In this document: piece by piece, positions 41,801 through 47,548 of the stretch
How the letters are laid out: each line of letters opens with the position of its first letter
Numbering within the stretch: position 1 is the first letter of the stretch
Assembly: GCF_039655865.1 (NCBI RefSeq)
Contig: NZ_JBBYXL010000015.1
Span: forward strand, 1-64,000
Length of the DNA stretch: 64,000 nt
Reading direction: 5' to 3'
Source: Prosthecobacter sp. SYSU 5D2
GTDB taxonomy: Bacteria; Verrucomicrobiota; Verrucomicrobiia; Verrucomicrobiales; Verrucomicrobiaceae
The notes under the pieces: model-generated
What the model was told of the DNA's origin: nothing
Database searches by the model: none
Seen by the model: the letters and a program-made list of their open reading frames with translations, nothing else
Position numbers and translations under genes: made by a program

Positions 41801-42108
41801 CGGTAAAGATGCCCCTGCACCAGCAGCACGGTGGGATGCCGGGTGGCTGCGGCCTGGGCGGAGATGTTTTCCAGCAGCAGCGGGGTGGACCCATGCTTCT
41901 CATATAAACCCCACAGCAGGTCCACCACCCGGCCATAGTCCGGCTGGCTGACCAGCAAGGAAAGGTATTCATTGGCCAGGCGGGTTTCCCTTTCTGTCCA
42001 GGACTTCGGCGGCTCCTGGGCTGTCAGAGAAGCCATCAGGCATGCCGTGAGTACCACCGCCAACGAAAGGCGCTGCTTGGGAGCGAAAGATCTCAACGGG
42101 TGGTGCAT
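35818..42108 (-). CDS. Giant TPR-repeat exported protein (2,096 residues)
   Basis: From ATG 42108 (MHHPLRSFAPKQRLSLAVVLTACLMASLTAQEP); the hydrophobic segment and ASL-TAQ end look like a signal peptide, and a start 87 bases upstream has no support. Almost the whole length is made of degenerate 34-residue TPR-like helices, for example GDLAKAADLYDEVLKTEPKNTLAL near residue 100, with no catalytic domain that I can recognise. Likely a scaffold in the periplasm or at the cell surface. It is about 6.3 kb, co-transcribed with the next lipoprotein (ATGA overlap) and nuclease. Divergent from the pseudopilin gene 211 bases away. Confidence 0.85.
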   Translation of the reverse strand: MHHPLRSFAPKQRLSLAVVLTACLMASLTAQEPPKSWTERETRLANEYLSLLVSQPDYGRVVDLLWGLYEKHGSTPLLLENISAQAAATRHPTVLLVQGHLYRRAGDLAKAADLYDEVLKTEPKNTLALRSRADVARELADPALAYTLIRRWVDGLQDADPAKPQACIELGTLAHATDNGEAAVAAWEAAARLRPGDMEMSRQVADLLLRAGFPARAAAFYSALAEQSDPQKRLDALYDLARIQEHADEFAKAENALLKGLALLDFRDGRYADFFLRRVRLNERFGNLDELREQLSAAVDGPFNEQAWRDWGRFNEITVDLDEHLSALRRLVQEVPQTDDYRWELVRALLDHDGAEEAAKLLDERMKGDGSDLPAIVFLRCEADLRQGRPEEAAARLKKLLTAQGQSLEVEKQALNFAQTRALDAVIEMILTRRVEREPGKTEAVFELAGFYRARSAAPRAEKLLQQFTAQAATEGEKQRRLNDAAAFLASGSDLDSAIVLAREAAGKPAAGREEWMRLADLLAEHGDTEEAATLLEKAWQASTTDEDRLDADERLFSVLMGEQRSEVRTSSGTAGDFKLPDAFTGKGFASGQTVDKDASPLPEAVIKQAKSFFGLPLSNPESQDAPAPGMGRKAMEKIGRLQLKPELAGNVNAIQRAAWWALRTELLPEAYELLNHLQTDPATGQMRELPLEAEKLLLDLAMTDKNQGLAMRVLRRLMQRDPGNRIRYTLRLSELMMESEQSAVSSVQNPRWMREAPSPLPVVEATRLLEQAYRQMPESDQLLSALTQAYTLQRRTEDALRLWKEAVKKVTGSAAVPLLERYADLLLRMKKLEEYVQVQMDIVEREADVKRRREAFRRFADRLLWSAEGGELPEEITQERLKLIEKALTEQTRRHPFDGFYHEALALVFEKGGDNARAFQSMKQAYYTSPETPFSLGQLREAALKVADLKAAIYFQKQITATAPPAELAAESRRLVELLEQTFQIAEADRVRRRLESRFSQDVAALENLAEHYRTTGQDEAERRVYEQVARVRPWDARSQLRIALKSLRLADDEAAEAHLREILERTEDQAYEVPAKGTERLPLPLTDLRKTGSPGPVTEITGLLDTVPGLDNAATSRLRAFLNLQRPEFTELPEPVELVRLRVIEELARLVVQQDEAAQQQWLADWSGAEKPAVERLWALYYAGAGAEFRRLLRQTLKETPTLETRFSLLWLMVRSHGLSEAMAWTRQAGLENGILEERKQILQAVVAMLADLDTFRFAKGELTQLGESRLLPNTAILGITRDLQDQQRYPEALELGESLRRNSPGMADDYAFFLSRIAESAERWDLARQYLGQVVRGPVRPGAYRGTYDPYLYSLSTANRLATSEQEREETLRAAWKRLQSTPDSALTRLRKSAVAGLAGAQDTAAEELRSFIAGDFLGARRMGEPPGLLMPQGSTRHEEALHLRGLWEETREIQASFVQQGLSGVVHQANEGLTAKWGAVGLSSRSGQEFTEWRLGHLTRQLRQVNYPTRLRLIRDYLASVDMSLEVSVETLSELGGRLESQGMAREAIDVYRLLPERAPANPEYAQWLIRASETARETQMGLKFTLQLLLAEPPMKPPLPGDEVLHEKHAYFLAQDYDLAELTRRGAALPASWRALQGRIPPVVPYLRELALLYERMDRKKEALETWDRLYLAYTSHAETGILPDAETCLHRGRLLQEMGRNEEALQSLRAVALTEASGAAGREVLKLRAEIVAAAGGWEEFRELMAVAVERKSLDAMAHLAGLLRKHDRATDALNLLTQGERSVQTDADRFSLRLELLKLMVQEPSWTPERGRSQLASLFRVRNRDRDVLKPFVEWMTEQAGRANHAAWAAFLRAETRAGLDRPLAALALCALAKGLPEKAGDDIALGWAAAREGDRICLELGAEMLLRAGRARWAWDACLMLQELPTLRLDGRKLPMMVRVAHALGERVIVQEYFAEVIRRSVPGGVQPMEWAQAFEDVGEPGLARELYQQALEKLESTQSLQPDLCAGWIRFLIRHQDYEKAEIYLMQNSWALVNDSASLIFELYQAWGKLASMEAELPKFHLPAGVLKETLFLSRRAQGLPPPASRP

Positions 42109-42211
42109 TAGCGTATGGAGATACGAGCATACCACGCTCCAAGTTCGGGCAGAAGGTAAAAGCAGAATGCTCGGGCTGGCTACCTCTTCCATCAATCTTA
42201 ATTCCTCTGCA

Positions 42212-42231
42212 AATTCTCATTATCGAGAATT
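42212..42231. promoter_or_regulatory. Palindromic operator-like dyad between the TPR and pseudopilin genes
   Basis: AATTCTC, six-base spacer ATTATC, GAGAATT. It lies about 100 bases upstream of the TPR gene and 88 bases upstream of the pseudopilin gene, in a divergent promoter region that is AT-rich. Could bind a dimeric repressor; no known family motif fits. Confidence 0.35.
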
Positions 42232-42319
42232 GAAAACACTAGTGAATCTCATTTTTATGAAAAAGCCGTTGCGTTAAAGTTTGGTTTTCCATAAATTCAT
42301 CTTATCACCCCGGCACCTC

Positions 42320-42748
42320 ATGAAATCTGCGTCCTTCACCCAAGCTCCTTCGGCTGGCTTTAGCTTGATCGAAATGGTCATGACCATCGCGATCCTTGGC
42401 GTCATGATCAGCATTGCCCTGCCATGGTATGGGAAGAGCGGAGACGAGGCGCGCCAAGCCCGGGATCAGCGGAACGCTCAAAACATCTGCTCCCTGTGCC
42501 AGGCGGTGGAAGCTGCCGGACTGGAGCTGGTGGCTGACCATACCTCCACGCTGGACATTGCCCGCCAGATCGCAGAAGGCATCACCATTGAAAAAGGGGT
42601 GTTTAAAGGCCGCACCTTCCGCATCCCCAACCTAGGCCAGGAAGAGCTCGAAGGGGCCGCACGCTTCCTCAACATCCATGACGGCCAAGTGCGCTACGAC
42701 ATGGACGCAGCCCAACATGGACTGACCCCGCAGAGCAGCCAGAGCTAA
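42320..42748 (+). CDS. Type IV-pilin-like/GspG-like pseudopilin
   Basis: 142 residues from ATG 42320. Prepilin cleavage site SAG-FSLIEMVMTIAILGVM at residues 11-29, with the invariant glutamate at +5 of the mature protein (E18) and an N-terminal helix. The rest is a small polar domain without recognised features. Such proteins form type II secretion pseudopilus or minor pilin subunits; no assembly genes are nearby. Ends 66 bases before the first permease gene. Confidence 0.8.
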   Translation: MKSASFTQAPSAGFSLIEMVMTIAILGVMISIALPWYGKSGDEARQARDQRNAQNICSLCQAVEAAGLELVADHTSTLDIARQIAEGITIEKGVFKGRTFRIPNLGQEELEGAARFLNIHDGQVRYDMDAAQHGLTPQSSQS

Positions 42749-42814
42749 AGCCGGTGCGCCGGGTGAACGAGACCCTTTGACCTTTCTGCTCGCGCCTCCA
42801 ATGTAGCGGTGCCC

Positions 42815-44101
42815 ATGGTGAACCGCGCCTCCCTCTTCCTAGCCCTGCGCTACCTGCGCCCGAAACGCTCCTTCGTTTCGGTCATCACCACTATTTCCAT
42901 TCTCGGAGTCGCCGTCGGGGTGCTGATGATGGTCGTGGTGCGGGCGGTCATGCTGGGGTTTGAAGTGGATTTTCGCGATACCCTCATGGGGGCCGAGCCA
43001 CATGTCCTGGTGGCCAAGGACACCGCCGCCCAGAATGCCCCGCCCTGGCAGGAGGCCCTCAAGCTGGCCCGGGCACAACCGGGCGTTGTCTCCGCTGCAC
43101 CCTATGCAGGCGGCATCCTTTACCTGGCCCGAGAGGACTATCAGACCGCCGCGCCTGCTCTGGGCCTGTCCCAGACCGAAGGGGCATCCAACCTGGCCAA
43201 GCTGACACCTCACATCCTGGATGGCAGCCTGGACCTGCCGGAGGGCACCGTCGTCATCAGCGATCACCATGCCCACCAGCTCGGCGTGCGGGTGGGGGAT
43301 GAAATCACCGTTTATGCCTCGCAGAACGTCAACTTGGCCGTCCGGCAGTTCAATGCGGTCAATGAAGAAGACTCCGAAGAGAAAAAGAAAGCCCTGCGCG
43401 CACAGATCAAACTGCATCCCCAAGCCCTGCGCATCTCCGGGGTGCTGCGCGGCGAGACCGCCGGTCCTACGGCTTACGTCTCCTTGCAGACCGGCCAGCA
43501 GCTCTTCCAGTTAGGCCTGGAGGTGAGCGGCATCGCCATTGAAATTCATGAGCCGCAGCAGGCCAAAGACTTTGCCAGCGGCCTCGGGTCCCGGCTTCCA
43601 GGCTACAAGTTCACCCTCTGGACCGATGCAGGGGAATCCCGCCTCGCGGCCATGCAAAACGAACAGACGATGATGCAGTTCGTCCTGTCCATCATCGCTC
43701 TGGTGGCAGCCTTTTCTGTGATGAACACCACCATCACTGTCACCACACAGAAGCGCCGGGAGATCGGAGTCCTGGCTGCACTGGGCAGCCAGCCACGGCA
43801 GATCGTCAGCGTCTTTCTGTTGCAGGCCGTTGTCGTCGGCGTTGTCGGCACCGGCATCGGTCTGGCAGGCAGCCTGCTGGTGCTCTGGCTGCGCAACGAC
43901 ATTCGCGAGATCATGACTCTGCTCACTGGCGGCCAGGTACATGCGGTGGAAGGTGTCTTCCTTTCCACCATTCCCGCCTACATTCAGCCCTGGGATGTCG
44001 CCCTCACCTGCCTCATCTCCATCGCCCTGTGCATCCTCGCTGGCCTCATCCCCGCCTGGTTCGCCGCCCGCATGGACCCCGCTGAAGCCTTGAGAGACTG
44101 A
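42815..44101 (+). CDS. LolC/LolE-like ABC transporter permease (lipoprotein-releasing type), copy 1
   Basis: 428 residues from ATG 42815 (GTG at 42809 is in frame two codons earlier). The layout is of the MacB/LolC type: an N-terminal membrane helix near 30-50 (SITTISILGVAVGVLMMVVV), a periplasmic domain of ~200 residues, then three helices with the FtsX-like region TTITVTTQKRREIGVLAALGSQPRQIVSVFLLQ near 310-340. It would work with a LolD-type ATPase to release lipoproteins from the inner membrane, but none is in the window. A paralogue lies after vapBC. Confidence 0.85.
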   Translation: MVNRASLFLALRYLRPKRSFVSVITTISILGVAVGVLMMVVVRAVMLGFEVDFRDTLMGAEPHVLVAKDTAAQNAPPWQEALKLARAQPGVVSAAPYAGGILYLAREDYQTAAPALGLSQTEGASNLAKLTPHILDGSLDLPEGTVVISDHHAHQLGVRVGDEITVYASQNVNLAVRQFNAVNEEDSEEKKKALRAQIKLHPQALRISGVLRGETAGPTAYVSLQTGQQLFQLGLEVSGIAIEIHEPQQAKDFASGLGSRLPGYKFTLWTDAGESRLAAMQNEQTMMQFVLSIIALVAAFSVMNTTITVTTQKRREIGVLAALGSQPRQIVSVFLLQAVVVGVVGTGIGLAGSLLVLWLRNDIREIMTLLTGGQVHAVEGVFLSTIPAYIQPWDVALTCLISIALCILAGLIPAWFAARMDPAEALRD

Positions 44102-44126
44102 ACCTTGTCGAAGCTGTAAATTTGAC

Positions 44127-44153
44127 GGGAATATGGATTTATGGGAATATGGA
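44127..44153 (+). promoter_or_regulatory. Two direct repeats GGGAATATGGA just upstream of vapB
   Basis: Copies at 44127-44137 and 44143-44153, 16 bp apart, in the 55 bases between the permease stop and the antitoxin ATG. This is where a VapB-type antitoxin would bind to autoregulate, but no DNA-binding preference can be tested here. Confidence 0.4.
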
Positions 44154-44156
44154 CCT

Positions 44157-44432
44157 ATGAAAACGACGCTAGAAATTGACGATGTTCTTTATCGAGAGGC
44201 AAAAGCGGTTGCTGCCTTGACAGGGCGCAAGATGAAGGATCTGGTTGCTGATGGATTGCGGCGAGTGATCCGGCCTACAGCCACAACAAATGCGCCAGCT
44301 CTCCAAGCAGATGCTGCCGCCAGGCTGGTGGAATGTTTTGCCCTCGCTGACAAGGTCATGAAAAAGGCACCCCGGAACATCAGCGGGCGCGACCTTCTGG
44401 CTGAAGATCGCAACCGTCATCTGTCCGAATGA
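44157..44432 (+). CDS. vapB: VapB-type antitoxin
   Basis: 91 residues from ATG 44157; upstream in-frame ATG at 44133 falls within the repeat region. N-terminal ribbon-helix-helix: MKTTLEIDDVLYREAKAVAALTGRKMKDLVADGLRRVI. Then a disordered toxin-binding tail. Its stop overlaps the toxin start by ATGA at 44429-44432. It would neutralise VapC and repress the module. Confidence 0.85.
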   Translation: MKTTLEIDDVLYREAKAVAALTGRKMKDLVADGLRRVIRPTATTNAPALQADAAARLVECFALADKVMKKAPRNISGRDLLAEDRNRHLSE

Positions 44433-44863
44433 ACCCTGTGACCATTGACGCCAGTGTCTGGATCGCTGCCCAGGATACTGCTGATGTTTTCTGTCAGCAG
44501 AGCAGGGAGTTTCTGACTGCCTGCCTGACGCAAGGGCTTTCCCTTCACGTCCCTGCCTATGCCAGGGTGGAAGTGGCCTGTGCTCTCGCCAGAAAACTTC
44601 GCGACCCGGACCAGGGGCAGGAGCTCACCCGATCTGTCTTTTTAGCCGCCGGAGTTCAGGAGTGGGAGATGAATGCGTGGCTGCTGACGGCATCCTTGAC
44701 CTTGGGCACCTCCCAGTTTCTGCGAGGGGCCGATGCGCTGTATGCCGGAACCGCTTCGTTATCTGGCAGCACCCTGGTATCTTGGGACAAAGAACACCTG
44801 CTCCGTGCCGGGGGCATTTCCCCTGCTGACTGGATGACTGCCAACCGCCAACCCGCCCCATGA
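44429..44863 (+). CDS. vapC: VapC-type PIN-domain toxin (ribonuclease)
   Basis: 144 residues with the PIN acidic residues in order: D7 (VTIDASVW), E48 (YARVEVA), D102 (GADALYAG), D120 (VSWDKEH). PIN toxins cleave tRNA or rRNA. It is coupled on both sides: ATGA with vapB and ATGA at 44860-44863 with the following permease gene. So the permease is translated right after the toxin. Confidence 0.9.
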   Translation: MNPVTIDASVWIAAQDTADVFCQQSREFLTACLTQGLSLHVPAYARVEVACALARKLRDPDQGQELTRSVFLAAGVQEWEMNAWLLTASLTLGTSQFLRGADALYAGTASLSGSTLVSWDKEHLLRAGGISPADWMTANRQPAP

Positions 44864-46188
44864 TTTCCAACGCTCCTTTTTTCCTTGCCCTGCGCTACCT
44901 GCGGCCCAAGCGGTCTCTGGTCTCCATCATCTCGCTCATCTCAGTGCTGGGGGTCATGCTGGGGGTGGGGGTGCTGGTGGTGGTGATGTCGGTCTTCAAG
45001 GGCTGGCAGGTGGAGTTCAAGGAACTGCTGCTGGGATTTGAACCGCATGTGGTGCTGGTCCAGGATGCGCGCTATACGGGGGAGTTGCCGGAAGGTGTGC
45101 CGGAACCGGAGCGCAGCAACTGGCGTGAAGTTCTCAAACAGATGAAGGCGATGCCGGGCGTGCTTTCCGCCACCCCGATGGCGGAGAATACGATCGCCGC
45201 CCGCACAGCCGACTCCGATCCAGAAGGGGTGGAGCTCTTCGGCCTTCAGGACAGCCCGGACAATGGTCTCATGCAAAAGCTCTCCAAACACATTGTGGAA
45301 GGGAGCTTCGATCTGAAGCAGGACAACATCATCATCACCGATAAACTGGCGAAAAAGCTCGGTGTGAAACTCGGGGATCCTTTGTCCATCCTGGCTTCTG
45401 ACACCATCCGCCAGATGATCAAGGACCTGCGGACTGCGGAGGAATCCGCCGATCCCCAGGCAGCCCAGGCCGCGAAGGATGAAATCGTGGTGCTGCCGCG
45501 TGACCTGACCATCGTGGGCATCCTGCGGGCCGACACGGCCGGGGAGCGGTGTTATGCGCCCTTGTTTGTGGCGCAGGAACTTTTCAATTTGGATGACGAC
45601 GTCAGTGGTATCGAAGTGGAACTGGCAGATCCCTCGCAGGCGGACGCCTTTGCGGAAGCCCTATACGATGGGGATACGCTGCCCTTGGACTGGAATGTGC
45701 GAACCTGGACGATGGAGCATGGTTCCCGCCTGCAGTCGGTGGAGAACCAGCAGTCCCTGATGTACTTCCTGCTGTTCTTCATCATGCTGGTGGCCGCCAT
45801 CTGTGTGATGAACACGACGATCACGGTGACGGTGCAAAAGCGGCGGGAGATTGGCATCCTCACGGCCCTGGGCAGCCGGGCGCAGCAGATTGTGGCCATC
45901 TTCCTGGCCCAGGCCGGCATTGTGGCGCTGGTGGGCATCGTGCTCGGCCTGGCGGGTGGCATGACGGTGCTGCATTTCCGCAATGATTTGCGTGACTTCA
46001 TCTCCGAGGCGACGGGGCGCGACTTCTTCCCGCAGGACATCTATTTCCTCAGCGAGATCCCCTCCCAGGTGCAGATGGTGGACCTGAGTTTTATCTGCGG
46101 ACTCGCCATTGTGCTCTGCCTCCTGGCCGCACTCATCCCGGCTTTCTTTGCCGCCCGGGTGGACCCGGCGGTGGCGCTGCGGGATTAG
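44860..46188 (+). CDS. LolC/LolE-like ABC transporter permease, copy 2
   Basis: 442 residues, clearly paralogous to the upstream copy: both begin with ...FLALRYLRPKRS(F/L)VS and share the helix and periplasmic layout, with TTITVTVQKRREIGILTALGSRAQQIVAIF near 320-350 and AARVDPAVALRD at the C-terminus. Its start codon overlaps the vapC stop. The pair (if heterodimeric LolC and LolE) would bind LolD; or each could serve its own system. Confidence 0.88.
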   Translation: MISNAPFFLALRYLRPKRSLVSIISLISVLGVMLGVGVLVVVMSVFKGWQVEFKELLLGFEPHVVLVQDARYTGELPEGVPEPERSNWREVLKQMKAMPGVLSATPMAENTIAARTADSDPEGVELFGLQDSPDNGLMQKLSKHIVEGSFDLKQDNIIITDKLAKKLGVKLGDPLSILASDTIRQMIKDLRTAEESADPQAAQAAKDEIVVLPRDLTIVGILRADTAGERCYAPLFVAQELFNLDDDVSGIEVELADPSQADAFAEALYDGDTLPLDWNVRTWTMEHGSRLQSVENQQSLMYFLLFFIMLVAAICVMNTTITVTVQKRREIGILTALGSRAQQIVAIFLAQAGIVALVGIVLGLAGGMTVLHFRNDLRDFISEATGRDFFPQDIYFLSEIPSQVQMVDLSFICGLAIVLCLLAALIPAFFAARVDPAVALRD

Positions 46189-46242
46189 CAAAGTGCGCAA
46201 CCTGCTGAAATCCTGCCCCATCTCCACCGTTCCCCTTTGTAC

Positions 46243-47169
46243 ATGATCCGTCTCCCGCTTTCCGCCTGCACTGCCGCCCTGCTTCTGACCTCCTGTGGAG
46301 AAGAACCCAAAGCCACCACGACCACCTCAGCCACAGCTCCCGCCACTGTCGCAAAAGAAGTCCCGGCACCCACACCCACGCCTGCCGCGCCCGCAACAGC
46401 TCCGGCACCCGCTGCTGAAACGACTTATTGGACAGCGGAGAAGCTGCACACCGAGATCAAGTATCACAACCACGAATACGCCGGCAATGGCGAGTTCAGC
46501 ATTGAGGACGGCAAGCCCATCGCCCTGAATCTGCGAGAGGCCAAAGTGACGAACCTGGTGTTCCTGGAGAAGCTCAAGCCCCTGGCCCTGGATCTCAGCG
46601 GCACCCCCATCAAGGACATCCGCCCGTTGAAAGGCATGAAGCTCATTGAGCTCTACCTCGAAGACAGCCCGGTCACAGACCTGTCTCCGCTGCGGGGCAT
46701 GCCGCTGGAAAAGCTGTACCTGAGCCGCACGCCGGTCTCCGACCTCAGCGCGCTGGAAGGTGCGCCGCTGGTGGAGTTCAATGCCGTGGACACGAAGGTC
46801 ACGGACGTGAGCCCGCTTTCCAAAAGTCCCATTCAGATGCTGTGGCTGACCGGCACACCGGTGGAAAGCATCGCAGGACTGAAGGGCGTGCCGTTGGTGT
46901 CGCTGACTCTGCATCGCACCAAGGTGATGGACCTTTCGCCGCTGAGCGGCAGCGCACTGCAGCGCCTGCACATTGGTGAGACACCGGTCACCGACCTTTC
47001 ACCGCTGGCGGGGATGCGGCTAACGCGCCTGGTGTTTACGCCGGCTACCGTGAAAGCAGGACTGGAGGCGGCCAAAGCGCTACCGTTGAAAGAGATCGGC
47101 ACCCGCTTTGATGAAACTGGCAGTGACCTGCTGCCGCCGGAAGCCTTCTGGGCGCAACAGGGGCAGTGA
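46243..47169 (+). CDS. Leucine-rich-repeat lipoprotein
   Basis: 308 residues from ATG 46243; a TTG at 46237 is two codons upstream. Lipobox LLTSC (MIRLPLSACTAALLLTSCGEE) precedes a Thr/Ala/Pro-rich linker to about residue 60. After a small domain come seven or so 21-residue leucine-rich repeats of the type P-L-x-G-M-x-L-x-x-L-Y-L-x-x-T-P-V-x-D-L-S (residues ~110-270). LRR surfaces bind protein or sugar ligands; probably surface or periplasmic. It follows the second permease by 54 bases. Confidence 0.85.
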   Translation: MIRLPLSACTAALLLTSCGEEPKATTTTSATAPATVAKEVPAPTPTPAAPATAPAPAAETTYWTAEKLHTEIKYHNHEYAGNGEFSIEDGKPIALNLREAKVTNLVFLEKLKPLALDLSGTPIKDIRPLKGMKLIELYLEDSPVTDLSPLRGMPLEKLYLSRTPVSDLSALEGAPLVEFNAVDTKVTDVSPLSKSPIQMLWLTGTPVESIAGLKGVPLVSLTLHRTKVMDLSPLSGSALQRLHIGETPVTDLSPLAGMRLTRLVFTPATVKAGLEAAKALPLKEIGTRFDETGSDLLPPEAFWAQQGQ

Positions 47170-47180
47170 GGCGGTGATTG

Positions 47181-47447
47181 GATCTGCGCAGGCGCGAAGC
47201 GTCCTGGAGTGCGGTGCAAGCGCTCAAGCGCATCACCGCTTTTCTTTCCGGGTGAATCATGGCCTAACAGAATGGGTGGTCAAAGGAGGCCGTTCGCCAG
47301 GGCTTACAAGCAGGTGCGGCGATTACGAGATGATCCGCGGCTCCGGCGAAAGCGGCGATGCCGAGGCAAGAGATTTGCGTCTTGCCTCTCTTCGCCGCAC
47401 TCCAGGACGCTGCCGCGTTTTGCGATGGGATCTGCGATGGCGCGAAG
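47181..47447. repeat. Repeat-rich element with paired direct and inverted repeats
   Basis: Outer direct repeats at 47181-47199 and 47429-47447 (GATCTGCG-CA/AT-GGCGCGAAG, 17 of 19 identical). Perfect inverted repeats GCGTCCTGGAGTGCGG at 47199-47214 and its complement at 47395-47410. Inside, a hairpin GAGGCAAGA/TCTTGCCTC at 47363-47388 and a nested stem GCGGTG...GCGCT-CA-AGCGC...CACCGC near 47211-47239. It has no coding content. It looks like a short non-autonomous or REP-type element. Confidence 0.6.
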
Positions 47448-47490
47448 GACTAACCATAAGTTATTCAACGCGGATGACTTTATAAAAAGC

Positions 47491-47522
47491 AAACGGGTGA
47501 GGTCTGGCAACCTCACCCGTTT
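47491..47522 (-). terminator. Intrinsic terminator of the tgt-yajC-secDF operon
   Basis: Perfect 13-bp stem AAACGGGTGAGGT / ACCTCACCCGTTT with a 6-base loop. On the minus strand it is followed by GCTTTTTATAAAG, so the T tract fits termination of secDF (stop at 47549) 27 bases downstream. Confidence 0.85.
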
Positions 47523-47548
47523 GAAGAAGGAATTTAATCCTGCAAAGA

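Larger units (their letters stand above)
47170..47548. other. Intergenic region between the LRR lipoprotein and secDF
   Basis: 379 bases without a gene. From left to right: a repeat-rich element at 47181-47447 (listed separately) and the secDF terminator at 47491-47522. The two genes converge here. Confidence 0.6.
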
